In this document: positions 17,890 to 26,222 of the stretch, piece after piece
Layout: every line of letters begins with the position of its first letter
Position numbering within the stretch: position 1 is the stretch's first letter
Source of the DNA: Chitinophaga filiformis
Lineage (GTDB): Bacteria; Bacteroidota; Bacteroidia; Chitinophagales; Chitinophagaceae
Length of the DNA: 64,000 nucleotides
Direction of reading: 5' to 3'
Assembly: GCF_021646545.1 (NCBI RefSeq)
Contig: NZ_JAKIRP010000007.1
Coordinates: 62,001 to 126,000, forward strand
Notes under the pieces: model-generated
Databases searched by the model: none
What the model saw: only the letters and a program-made list of their open reading frames with translations
What the model was told of the DNA's origin: nothing
Made by a program: the position numbers and the translations under genes

Positions 17890-18559
17890 GAGCAAGGAAC
17901 AAAATAGTTTTAATAAAATGCTTGCCGACCTTAAAGCCTCGAAACCTACAGTTCCTGTAGTTGGAACCAAAGCGGACAGGAAATACTACCTGATCGTAAG
18001 CCAGGGGACTGAAACTGAAATTTTGTATTTTAAGTTCCTGGCTACACTGTTGCCTCCAAGAACAGTCATAGTTGAAACAAAGGGACATAGTAAAGAGCCC
18101 AAAGCAGTAGTGAATAAGGCGATCGAACCAAAAGAAAGACGCCGAAAAGACCGCAGCATACCGGACTACCATGAGGTGTGGGCGGTGTTTGACAAAGATG
18201 ATTTTACGGACAGAGATTACAATGATGCCATACGACACGCTGCTAAAGAAGGTATAGAAAGCGGCCATTCAAATGAATCATTTGAGCTTTGGTATGTTTT
18301 ACATTTTGCAGATCTGGAAGCAGCGCTGGGACGGAAAGTCTACATTGAGAGACTTTCAAAAGTACTGAACGCTGCGTATGAGAAAAACCTGGCGTCAATT
18401 GCAGAAACGATACATACCAAGGGAGATGTAAAACGAGCTATTCAACGCGGCAAAGCATTGGAAGCTTTGCACACTGGCAAAAGTGCGGCGGCATCTACCC
18501 CTTATACAAGAATTTACGTTTTGGTAGATCGATTGATGAGTCATTTGGATAACAGATGA
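17876..18559 (+). CDS. RloB-family protein, partner of the AAA ATPase
   Basis: 227 residues. RloB-like signs: YYLIVSQGTETEILYFKFL near the N-terminus (Glu-rich Toprim-like first motif), VWAVFDKDDF in the middle (the DxD-like acidic motif) and SNESFELWYVLHF. The family is thought to hold a Toprim-like nuclease or tRNase-like site. Together with the upstream ATPase it forms an RloA/RloB (AbiLi/AbiLii) pair predicted to stop phage growth by abortive infection. The start ATG lies inside the ATPase gene 14 bases before its end. No integrase or tRNA is near, so its mobility is not shown by this window. Confidence 0.85.
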   Translation: MAKNKSKEQNSFNKMLADLKASKPTVPVVGTKADRKYYLIVSQGTETEILYFKFLATLLPPRTVIVETKGHSKEPKAVVNKAIEPKERRRKDRSIPDYHEVWAVFDKDDFTDRDYNDAIRHAAKEGIESGHSNESFELWYVLHFADLEAALGRKVYIERLSKVLNAAYEKNLASIAETIHTKGDVKRAIQRGKALEALHTGKSAAASTPYTRIYVLVDRLMSHLDNR

Positions 18560-18566
18560 TATGTTT

Positions 18567-19067
18567 CTACATCGTAGGATGCTGCTCCCTCAACCTCCAC
18601 TTCTGAATATCCGAATCTTTCTTTACCTGCAATAAAACAGGTTCATCAACCGTCCCATTCTCATCTGCCGGCGTAACAAACAACCCCTTCTTCCTTTGTT
18701 TAATGAAATAGGTATCATTGCCAGCCGGAATAAGTTCATACACCTGCTCTTCCGATCCGTTCACAATGCTTTGTTCTTCAAGTCGCTTTCCATCATTTGA
18801 TGGTCCGAGTGTTTTTTCTGAGAATAGATTCTTCAGCCTGTAGGCTCCATCTTTGGTTTGCTGGAAATCCCAGGTCACACATTTCCAGTTGACAGGAGAA
18901 TAGGATACGATCGGCGTACCATCCTGGCTGTTCGCATCTTTGATCCTCAGTACTTTGCCGGTCACCACATTGACAATAGCATAGCTGTTTTCTTTGATCT
19001 GCGCAGACACTGTAGCAGATGCAAATGCCGTTAAGCTTACTGCAAATATTACTTTATACTTTTTCAT
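18567..19067 (-). CDS. Secreted ricin-type beta-trefoil-like protein
   Basis: 166 residues, signal peptide 1-22 (ending TVSAQ). The mature part has beta-trefoil-like repeats: YAIVNVVTGKVLRIKDAN, AYRLKNLFSEKTLGPSNDGK and YFIKQRKKGLFVTPAD, with DIQKWRLR at the end in the place of the QxW motif. It probably binds carbohydrate outside the cytoplasm, but no enzyme domain is attached. Its end lies 8 bases from the convergent RloB gene end, with no obvious terminator between. Confidence 0.7.
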   Translation of the reverse strand: MKKYKVIFAVSLTAFASATVSAQIKENSYAIVNVVTGKVLRIKDANSQDGTPIVSYSPVNWKCVTWDFQQTKDGAYRLKNLFSEKTLGPSNDGKRLEEQSIVNGSEEQVYELIPAGNDTYFIKQRKKGLFVTPADENGTVDEPVLLQVKKDSDIQKWRLREQHPTM

Positions 19068-19088
19068 GGTGGTTTTTGTTGCGCGTGT

Positions 19089-20054
19089 TCAGACCAGAAA
19101 CTGGTCGCAATCATGTTGAAAAAAAACGTTTAGTGGAGGACCCTCTTGCGGTATGTTTACCGATTCCCTTTGAATCATCTTCTTTCTTCTTTCCTCTCTG
19201 TGTACCGGCACAGGTATTGCATTTTGCCGGTTGACAGCCCGCAGCATATCTGCCGCAGAGCGGCTCTTCTTTGCAATCCGGGATGTTTTGGCTGGTTGCT
19301 GCGGATCTTTTGCTTTTTCTTCCAATGGTAATACCGGTTCCAGTACTGCTGTCACAAATGCCTGCTCACTGCCGGCTTTATGGGAAGTCTGAATTCCTGC
19401 ATTGGCATGCAGGAAGCGGATCTGCAAAAGAACGATCGTAGCAGTGGCCCTCGCCGGTGCAACCGGCAACAGCAGGGAGTGTTGTTTTTGTCCCAGCCGA
19501 ACGCAAATAGCGGCCGTTGTGGTGCCAAGGCAGGTTTGCAGCTCGAGGTCCATGTCCAATGCCACGGCCTGGAGCTGTATATAACGGGCCCCTTTAGGCG
19601 GTTTCAGCCAGTTTTGCCATTTGGCAGGCAGCTTCACCAGCACATTGCCATTCTCCTGGCGGATAGTATCTATCCCGCCAATAGTCATAACGGCCTTCTT
19701 GTTATATCTGAAGCCTTTGAGATGCTGATGCAGGGCAGCGGCACTGAATACGCGTTTCCCTCGAGGATGCTGGGAGTCTTCTCTCAATGCCGCATAAACG
19801 GCCTTATTTAGCCTGAATACGGTCGTTTCGTCCCGGGCAGGAGTCCATATGCCATTCAGGGCCGAACGGATCGATTTTGCGGCCTTACTGGCCTTTGCGA
19901 ATTCGCGGCTGCTTTGTTTGCTGGCGGCGGACATGCTGTCCGGGCCGTACTGGGGCATTTTACGGCAAAATGGTTTGCCGTTCCGCTCGTAAAAGATAAG
20001 GTCTCCGACATGGCCGGACAGACCCTGGGTAATAATGTTGAAGTTTTGGGCCAT
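19089..20054 (-). CDS. Uncharacterised protein opening with a GxxGHVGDLxFY motif
   Basis: Start set at MAQNFNIITQGLSGHVGDLI (ATG complementary to 20052-20054), giving 321 residues. The first 25 residues carry a G-x-S-G-x-V-G-D-L-I-F-Y-E-R-N-G-K pattern like that of several paralogous Bacteroidota hypothetical families (for example DUF6266-like proteins). Next is a helical Ala/Ser/Lys segment, a beta-rich middle and a basic, proline-containing tail (REERRKKMIQRES). No signal peptide. Function unknown. Confidence 0.6.
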   Translation of the reverse strand: MAQNFNIITQGLSGHVGDLIFYERNGKPFCRKMPQYGPDSMSAASKQSSREFAKASKAAKSIRSALNGIWTPARDETTVFRLNKAVYAALREDSQHPRGKRVFSAAALHQHLKGFRYNKKAVMTIGGIDTIRQENGNVLVKLPAKWQNWLKPPKGARYIQLQAVALDMDLELQTCLGTTTAAICVRLGQKQHSLLLPVAPARATATIVLLQIRFLHANAGIQTSHKAGSEQAFVTAVLEPVLPLEEKAKDPQQPAKTSRIAKKSRSAADMLRAVNRQNAIPVPVHREERRKKMIQRESVNIPQEGPPLNVFFQHDCDQFLV

Positions 20055-20515
20055 AACTAGCAATAGATTATTGTACAATTTACGAAGAAATAGCCATTAA
20101 CAAGCTGATAGTTAGCTTCTTTGTTCGCTTATGTTTTTATTCTTTACCGTCACTATAAGGGGATAAAAAGGGCTCTTTTATATCTCTATAACGCCATTAT
20201 AATGTACTTATAATCAGCCTGTAGTGAGCAGAAAGAATAGAACTTGAACCGAACATGAATCGGACATGACCTGGACTTAATCAGAAGAAAAGTGTTGTTA
20301 TGTGGTGGCGGAGCGGCTTAGTATATGGACGCCTTACAGGCAATGTCACAAACCCCGGGCCATTCATACTGCTTATCCGTCTCATTGATCCATCTGAAGA
20401 GGCAGGTTCTACGTTACCCGGACAATTGAGCAATCATCGACCCACCCATTGCAAATTACCTGAGAATCATTAAATTAACATAGGATTGTTCTCCATCACC
20501 CATCAAATACCACAC
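20055..20515. other. Intergenic region without a gene
   Basis: 461 bases between divergent genes. No supportable open reading frame or RNA. Near 20240-20280 a short run of near-repeats GAACCGAACATGAATCGGACATG stands out (GAACxGAACATGA, then TCGGACATGACCTGGAC), of unknown meaning. AT-rich sequence at 20060-20220 could hold promoters for both neighbours but none fits the consensus well. Confidence 0.4.
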
Positions 20516-22219
20516 ATGAAAATGTTATGTATATTATATTGGGTGCCATGTTGCTTATTCCTTGCCGGATGCTCCGGCAGCAATAATAAGATGCCCGAAA
20601 AAACGGCGATCTCCGCCATGAATCTGAAACAGGGCAAAACAATCCTATGTGGCCCTCCTGAGAAGCAACTCGGCGCCGTATCATTCGAAACATCCTGTTC
20701 CGGAAAAGTCAGGAAAGCATTTAACCTGGCTATGGCCCTTCTTCACTCCTTCGAATACGACGAAGCCGAAAAAGTCTTTGCAGACATCATCCGCGAGGAG
20801 CCTGGCTGCGCCATGGCTTACTGGGGGATAGCTATGAGCAACTTTCACCCACTATGGGCGCCACCCAACAAAGAAGAGTTTGAAAAAGGCAGTAAAGCAG
20901 TCGCCATCGCTCAATCCCTTCCGAAGTCAGCGAGAGAAGCCGCCTACATTAATGCAATAGCTGAATGCTATAAAGATCCAGGGAAAACTACCCATCCGGA
21001 ACGCTGTATCAACTTTGAAAAAGCGATGGAAAGGCTCCATATGGCTTACCCCAATGACAAAGATGCGGCGGCACTCTATGCGCTGGCACTCGATGCAGCA
21101 GCCGATCCCGCCGACAAAAATTATACGAAACAAAGAAAAGCCGGTCATATATTGAACGCGCTATGGGCCCGCCAGCCTGATCATCCGGGCGTGATCCATT
21201 ATATCATCCACAGTTACGATTATCCTGCCCTGGCAGCTATGGCCCTCCCGGCCGCAAAGAAATATGCTGCCGTTGCCCCATCGTCAGCGCATGCCCAGCA
21301 TATGCCCTCTCATATCTTTGTGCGGCTGGGCCTGTGGGATGAAAGTATACGATCTAACATAGTGGCTGCAGCCGCCGCAAAGTGTTACGCAGAAAGCGCC
21401 GGAATAAAAGGGCACTGGGATGAAGAACTCCATGCGATGGATTATCTCGTTTACTCCTATCTGCAAAAAGGCGACAACAAAAACGCCAAAGCGCAATGGG
21501 ATTCTCTTAAAACTGTCCGGGAGGTTTATCCTGTGAGCCCTAAAGTGATCTATACCTTTGCTGCGATCCCTTCCAGATATTTGCTTGAAAACAGGATGTG
21601 GACCGAAGCAGTGGCCCTGCAACCGCAAACAATTGCCGGTGTTGCCTGGGAGAAATACCCCTGGGAAAAAGCAATCATTCATTTCACGCGGTTACTTAGC
21701 GCCATTCATCTCAATCGACCAGACGTTGCGCGTGCAGAGTTCCGCATCCTGAACCAGCTGCACGATACACTCGTTGGGAAACAGGACGTTTACAAAGCCA
21801 ACCAGGTATTGGTACAAGTGAAAGCGGCCGCTGCCTGGCTATCGTTTAAAGAAGGGAAAAACGGGGAGGCATTGAAACTGATGAACGAAGCCGTTGCCCT
21901 CGAAGCAAGCACGCCCAAGCCGCCGGTTACGCCGGGTGAAGTGGTTCCAGCCAGTGAATCGCTGGGAGATCTGCTGATGGCGATGAATAAACCGGCCGAA
22001 GCACTGGCAGCATATGAAACCAACCTGCGGGACCACCCCATGCGGTTCAATGGATTATATGGTGCCGGGCTTGCCGCTGAAAGATCTGGCAATTCAACAA
22101 AGGCAGGTACCTATTACCAGCAATTGCTCAACTCATGTAATACGCCCCGGGCAGACCGGCCGGAGCTGGCTGCGGCCGAGGCGTTTTTGAAAAAAAATCT
22201 TGCATTGTCCGTTAATTAG
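20516..22219 (+). CDS. TPR-repeat lipoprotein
   Basis: Start taken at ATG 20516 (MKMLCILYWV), which gives a lipoprotein signal with lipobox FLAGC-S at about residues 15-20. 567 residues. The mature part is a solenoid of helix pairs typical of TPRs: LAMALLHSFEYDEAEKVFADIIREEP, MAYWGIAMSNFHPLW, SFKEGKNGEALKLMNEAVALE and ALAAYETNLRDHPMRFNGLYGAGLAAERSGNSTKAGTYY (shortened pieces of each). The HAQHMPSHIFVRLGLWDESI block is a family hallmark of Bacteroidota and proteobacterial hypothetical TPR lipoproteins. Role unknown; outer or periplasmic membrane anchored. Confidence 0.8.
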   Translation: MKMLCILYWVPCCLFLAGCSGSNNKMPEKTAISAMNLKQGKTILCGPPEKQLGAVSFETSCSGKVRKAFNLAMALLHSFEYDEAEKVFADIIREEPGCAMAYWGIAMSNFHPLWAPPNKEEFEKGSKAVAIAQSLPKSAREAAYINAIAECYKDPGKTTHPERCINFEKAMERLHMAYPNDKDAAALYALALDAAADPADKNYTKQRKAGHILNALWARQPDHPGVIHYIIHSYDYPALAAMALPAAKKYAAVAPSSAHAQHMPSHIFVRLGLWDESIRSNIVAAAAAKCYAESAGIKGHWDEELHAMDYLVYSYLQKGDNKNAKAQWDSLKTVREVYPVSPKVIYTFAAIPSRYLLENRMWTEAVALQPQTIAGVAWEKYPWEKAIIHFTRLLSAIHLNRPDVARAEFRILNQLHDTLVGKQDVYKANQVLVQVKAAAAWLSFKEGKNGEALKLMNEAVALEASTPKPPVTPGEVVPASESLGDLLMAMNKPAEALAAYETNLRDHPMRFNGLYGAGLAAERSGNSTKAGTYYQQLLNSCNTPRADRPELAAAEAFLKKNLALSVN

Positions 22220-22334
22220 CGGTTGGTCAAATCAATCAACGGAACCCGCCGTACTTATCGGTATTCATTGATATTGGGCAGGCTTATGCCCCGGTAACAA
22301 AGTTGGCCGATTCCCTGCTGTCGTCCCGCAATCA

Positions 22335-23552
22335 TCAATTCCCAATCGTACAGGTTAATGTGCCGTAACCAAGTTGGTCGAATCCGCCGCTTGTATTACC
22401 ATAACTACCTCCACCACCTTCAGGTCTCACCTTGGCAGCGAAACGTTCTGTATAAGGCGCAGAAAGGCCTTTACGCTTAACGTAGTGATTATATACCAGT
22501 TCCCATACAGGCCGGATATTTCCCCTTGAACCAGCGCCTATCACCGTCTGGTTAACACCCAGACAATTGGTGTATGGCGTGTAGGGAACATCTTCCATGA
22601 GATTGTATTTGGCAACATATTCGGCTCCTTTCAGAAAACGGTTGTCGTCATAGCCGTACAGGTCATCTCCCTGGTTCCACGTCATTTCGCAGAAGGCTCC
22701 CATCAAACCTATCCCCAATACAGTATGTCCCTGGTCACGACCGCTTTCCTGCCATTGTCCCGATCCATCTTCATGAATATAGTAAACAGCATTTTTGATA
22801 TTGCCATTACCTGCGCCATACTTGAAATACTGTATACCTTCATTGTAAATACTACGGTCGTCGCATAGCACACCAATAGCCACCACCGAACACATATTGC
22901 AAAGGTCCCAGTTAGCATAAAAATGCGCCATACACCTTTCCCTTCTTGTCAGGAAGGCATGATTGATCGGATAGAATATGTTAAGCATCATACGCTGGAA
23001 TCTTGCGAAATCCGAAGCAGACCAACCTTTATAGGTTCTCATGATCTCTCCGGCATTAGCAAACTGATAGCCCTGTAATCCGGCGCAAAGCACGGAATCA
23101 TTCGTACCACTTATTCTTTTCAGCGTAGATGACCAGGCATTCATGATAGCAATTGCTTTCATGGCATATGTATCATCTCCGGAAACTTTCCAACGAAGCG
23201 CATGCGCATATGCTGCTGCGATATCGTTAAACAGCTTTGAATAATTCTCTGCGTTCACCCCATCGTATCCGCGGTAAACGATCGGTACCGGATTGGATAC
23301 ATACGTCAGAGACGCATGAGAATTGGTGATTAATTTGCCCCACCCCGACAACCATGGCTCAGCGCCGGCTGCGACTTTTGTTTTCATACGGGCAAAATCC
23401 CCATCTGTGTGTAACAATCCCGGATGTACGAACGCCGTGTCGTGGTCATTGAGTTCCAGCGGAGCGGTATAGGCTGCTTCTTTGTCTTTTTTGCATGCGG
23501 CAGCAAGCATCACCCCAAGTGTGAACAGGAGCGTAAATAAATTGGTTTTCAT
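22335..23552 (-). CDS. Alginate-lyase-family lipoprotein (polysaccharide lyase)
   Basis: 405 residues with lipobox LAAAC near residue 20. The (alpha/alpha)n toroid of the alginate lyase family (PF05426-like; PL5/PL38 neighbourhood) is suggested by VHPGLLHTDGDFARMKTKV, AAAYAHALRWKVSGDDTYAMKAIAIMNAWSSTL, FYANWDLCNMCSVVAIGV and YYIHEDGSGQWQESGRDQGHT. The N/W-D and ESGRDQGHT blocks are the likely catalytic and substrate-binding parts. Predicted to cleave a uronic-acid-containing polysaccharide at the cell surface; alginate or glucuronan cannot be told apart here. It has a perfect -7 element upstream. Behind its stop a short stretch (about 22290-22312) resembles the DNA for its own GFDQLGYG end. 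Confidence 0.8.
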   Translation of the reverse strand: MKTNLFTLLFTLGVMLAAACKKDKEAAYTAPLELNDHDTAFVHPGLLHTDGDFARMKTKVAAGAEPWLSGWGKLITNSHASLTYVSNPVPIVYRGYDGVNAENYSKLFNDIAAAYAHALRWKVSGDDTYAMKAIAIMNAWSSTLKRISGTNDSVLCAGLQGYQFANAGEIMRTYKGWSASDFARFQRMMLNIFYPINHAFLTRRERCMAHFYANWDLCNMCSVVAIGVLCDDRSIYNEGIQYFKYGAGNGNIKNAVYYIHEDGSGQWQESGRDQGHTVLGIGLMGAFCEMTWNQGDDLYGYDDNRFLKGAEYVAKYNLMEDVPYTPYTNCLGVNQTVIGAGSRGNIRPVWELVYNHYVKRKGLSAPYTERFAAKVRPEGGGGSYGNTSGGFDQLGYGTLTCTIGN

Positions 23553-23643
23553 TGGTTCAACTGTTTATGATGTCGTTATTTAATCAGGTAACAGGTTTCT
23601 CATTATATGGACGGTATCAATGCCAGATATACTAATAGTGCTG

Positions 23644-23651
23644 CAAATATA
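23644..23651 (-). promoter_or_regulatory. Candidate -7 element for the alginate-lyase-family gene
   Basis: On the minus strand TATATTTG, a perfect match to TAnnTTTG, 92 bases upstream of the start codon. No matching -33 TTG. Confidence 0.45.
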
Positions 23652-23745
23652 TAGAAATAAAATAATGAATTGTCTTAAAATTGTCAGTTTGACATTATTA
23701 AAAAGTAAACACATTCATACACGTGTCATCAGGAAGACGCGATTA

Positions 23746-24170
23746 AGCGCCAATACCAGACAGGCGATAAAGAAATTCCTTTGAGAAAGATTATAAATCA
23801 GGAGGCATCCGCATCAATGTACATACTCTCCGGAAACTCAATTGAGGGCAGATACCAGCGTGACAAAGAAATCCCTTTGAGTAAGAGTGTAGTTTAAAGC
23901 GTTCACATCAACATATTCTACTCTCCCGGAAAACATAATCGGAGTCGATACCTGCGATGATAGGGCTATCCTCAACAGCATCCACATCAATATAAGCCTT
24001 CTTCTCAGGGAAATAGTTGATACCGCGCAAATGAAAAGTCCTTTTAAGTGAAAGTATAATAAGCATCCACATCAATACAACCGGAAAACATATCTGAGCC
24101 CAACACCTGGTCCCCGATCATAAAGCTATCTTTCTGAGTAAGATTACTTATTTGCATAAAAATCAGAACT
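23746..24170. repeat. Degenerate tandem repeat, about five copies of 72-99 bp
   Basis: Two landmarks recur in order. One is GATACC(A/T)G-like, at 23752, 23851, 23947, 24019 and 24102. The other is GCATCCACATCAATA-like, at 23805, 23899, 23978 and 24063. Between them are copies of CCTTTGAGTAAGA-like and CTCTCCGGAAAACAT-like words. Period varies from 72 to 99 bases. Read on the minus strand, several copies encode YIDVDA / YVDVNA / CIDVDA in different frames with stops between, so this may be a decayed coding repeat. The 856-base gap from 23553 to 24408 holds no intact gene. Confidence 0.7.
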
Positions 24171-24408
24171 ATCCGCTTACTTCCTTGTTAGGATAATTAC
24201 ACAACAGGTATTTGTCAGGTCCTGCTAAACAACGTGCGCAAGTGAAACCCTAAATAATAACAGAGCAGCATCATGTAAGGCCCTACAATATAGACCACGT
24301 TAAGAAAATATACGAACAAAATAACCTTAAAAAAACAATCGAATTTAGCGGCCACCAGGCCTTCAGTGTAATTCCCCATATTATTCACACCAAAACAATA
24401 CATGTACT

Positions 24409-25122
24409 ATGAAAAACGATGAAGTACGCCAGGGAACCGGACTCGCTGAAAAAACAACCTCAGCTGACCAACGACTTGCGGTTGGATTAGACTCAACAAA
24501 CCTTGACCTCTGCTCTGTTGCTGTTACTTTTGTTGATGGAGAAACAGTAGTAGTAGACTATTCAGGACTACCAGGCAATCAGCCTGCGACTTACAAAAAC
24601 TTCGTCGCTATATGGGAAAACTCCGTGATACCCTGGACAGCCCCGCCCCTGTTAGCAGTACCGATATTAGAAAACGGTCAACAGGGTTCTGTTACTTTCG
24701 AAGGACTTACCATCACAAGGAATGCGTATATAGTAGGATATGCAGTAGGTCCCGAAATAACAAACATCTGCTGCAGTAGTATCATATCTGCCGGCGGACT
24801 TCTTGCTGCGCCAACACAAGTAAGCATCAGCCTGAACTTTGTAGGCACAGATATGCTCTCTATTCATTATCAGACACTCGCAGGTTACCTGCCGCTGCAA
24901 TACAATAACTGGATCGGCTTATGGAAAGGATATGCCTCTCCCTATAATGCCGACACACCGCTGGCAATTGCTATGATCAACAGCAACGCAAGCGAAGGCA
25001 CGGCAAATATGCCTAACGTGCTGCTGGAACCTCATACCAACTACTCACTCATTTATTTTATGGGGAAAGAGCGTACTATGGCAGCGGCCATACTCAACTT
25101 CAACACTTCTGACTATCTATAG
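24409..25122 (+). CDS. Beta-rich protein of unknown function, first gene of the giant-protein cluster
   Basis: 237 residues, no signal peptide. It seems to hold two beta-sandwich-like repeats of about 100 residues. Copy 1 (about 30-125) has VVVDYSGLPGNQPATYKNFV, then AIWENSVIPW and a NAYIVGYAVGP strand. Copy 2 (about 132-235) has LSIHYQTLAGYLPLQYNNW, then GLWKGYASPY and NYSLIYFMG. The same plan occurs in the next gene, so the two are paralogues. I do not recognise the fold family. Cytoplasmic unless exported by a non-Sec route. It is the promoter-proximal gene and probably highly expressed relative to the giants. Confidence 0.7.
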   Translation: MKNDEVRQGTGLAEKTTSADQRLAVGLDSTNLDLCSVAVTFVDGETVVVDYSGLPGNQPATYKNFVAIWENSVIPWTAPPLLAVPILENGQQGSVTFEGLTITRNAYIVGYAVGPEITNICCSSIISAGGLLAAPTQVSISLNFVGTDMLSIHYQTLAGYLPLQYNNWIGLWKGYASPYNADTPLAIAMINSNASEGTANMPNVLLEPHTNYSLIYFMGKERTMAAAILNFNTSDYL

Positions 25123-25171
25123 TCAATAAGATCATTTCTTCTTTTTTATTAACCAAAAACACCTTCTACAA

Positions 25172-25897
25172 ATGGAAACACAAAATCTAGTTGCACCCAA
25201 AGTACTCACCACCGTTCCAACAGAGAACGCGCAAACTACAAAACTGACCGTCTCCCTGGTATCTGCAGATGAAATTGATGTAGACTATGAGACCATGCCA
25301 GGCAATCAGCCACAGACTTATGGCAATTTCCTTGCTATCTGGCAGAACCCTGATTCCATTCCCTGGAATACGGACCCTCTTCAACCCATCTTTTACATAC
25401 AGACCAACACACCTTCCGGTAGTGCAGCCTTTACCGGCCTTAACATAAACAACAACAACTATATTATCGGGTATTCTACAGGTCCCGTTCTTACAGGCGG
25501 TGGCAATGTGCAGAAGTATGGTAATGTATGTGCTACCGCATATATTCCGAAAAAATCTGAAGGCGGACACGGTGCCATCTTTACACCTACCATTTCCAAC
25601 ATCAATATCGGCACTACTTCCGTTTCCTTCCAGTTTGACTTACCTGATGGTATCCTGCCATTAAGTAATGGCGCCTGGGCTGGTATGTGGAGAGGTGCAA
25701 ATCCTTCTTTCTTCACCGTTGCTCCACAGTTCATCACTCCGATCTCACTGGATTTTTCCTCCGGCAGGGCTGCATTCAATAATGCAAGCATAGGAAGAGG
25801 CCTCACCTACACTATCGGCCTTTTCATGAGCGGATACAAATCATCTGGTGGCAGCACACAGCGCGCACTGGCCTGCTCTGCCAGCTTTACCAATTAA
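25172..25897 (+). CDS. Beta-rich protein, paralogue of the preceding gene product
   Basis: 241 residues, no signal peptide. Copy 1 has IDVDYETMPGNQPQTYGNF, then LAIWQNPDSIPW and NNYIIGYSTGP, aligning closely with copy 1 of the neighbour. Copy 2 has VSFQFDLPDGILPLSNGAW, then GMWRGANPSFF and LTYTIGLFMSGY. A loop insertion rich in Gly/Lys (KKSEGGHG) separates them. It follows the neighbour after 49 bases, and is followed by a hairpin, so the two small proteins may be made in excess over the downstream giants. Function unknown. Confidence 0.7.
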   Translation: METQNLVAPKVLTTVPTENAQTTKLTVSLVSADEIDVDYETMPGNQPQTYGNFLAIWQNPDSIPWNTDPLQPIFYIQTNTPSGSAAFTGLNINNNNYIIGYSTGPVLTGGGNVQKYGNVCATAYIPKKSEGGHGAIFTPTISNINIGTTSVSFQFDLPDGILPLSNGAWAGMWRGANPSFFTVAPQFITPISLDFSSGRAAFNNASIGRGLTYTIGLFMSGYKSSGGSTQRALACSASFTN

Positions 25898-25913
25898 TTT
25901 CCTGTTGATGCCA

Positions 25914-25941
25914 GTCCCGTACTACACAGGTAGTGCGGGAC
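25914..25941 (+). terminator. Hairpin between small and large genes of the cluster, possible attenuator
   Basis: GTCCCGTACTAC (25914-25925) pairs with GTAGTGCGGGAC (25930-25941), 12 bp with one G-T pair and an ACAG loop. Only a weak T stretch follows (CTGGTTTAT). It could reduce read-through into the 1179-aa and 3980-aa genes or protect the upstream message end. Confidence 0.6.
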
Positions 25942-26222
25942 CTGGTTTATAACTATTACAGGTATGCCGTGATTGAAACGGCAACCGGTACTGTGCTGTT
26001 AGCACCGGTGGTAGCATGCTGTTGTACCATGATCCTGACCATGCAGGTCAGATCAGCGGCAATGGCATTAATACATCCGCCAAAAATACAGGGATGCAGC
26101 GCATGTGCTACCTCCCCCGCAAGCTGGTAGCATGCTGTATCAGAGAACCTTTACGGGCCTGCGCCCGGAGGATATTTTTTTGCCTCTACCTCATTTTCTT
26201 CATCACATGAAATCTCAGCGTC
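25942..26222 (+). other. Spacer with a 13-bp direct repeat inside the giant-protein cluster
   Basis: No gene fits here. GGTAGCATGCTGT occurs at 26010-26022 and again at 26126-26138; each holds the palindrome AGCATGCT. A nested hairpin ACCG...GTGCT-GTT-AGCAC-CGGT lies at about 25985-26009. A TTTTTTT run at about 26174-26180 follows GCCTGCGCCCGGAGG. The spacer may carry a second promoter or a regulator site for the large genes. Confidence 0.5.

Noticed and set aside
16630..18559. PARIS (AriA/AriB) identity for the ATPase pair
   Set aside because: The second protein looks like RloB rather than a DUF4435 AriB protein, so the RloAB/AbiL assignment fits better.
23746..24170. CRISPR array
   Set aside because: Units vary between 72 and 99 bp, are degenerate throughout, and there is no constant repeat alternating with unique spacers; no cas genes are near.
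24215..24403. Short minus-strand membrane-like frame upstream of the giant cluster
   Set aside because: It has hydrophobic text but lies in the AT-rich leader region, with no promoter or family likeness.
24409..25897. PixA/AidA-type inclusion protein identity for the two small paralogues
   Set aside because: Size and beta content are similar, but I could not see the family motifs.
25933..26210. Short plus-strand frames in the spacer of the giant cluster
   Set aside because: Cys/Met-rich text of low quality; the DNA is explained better by a hairpin and direct repeats.
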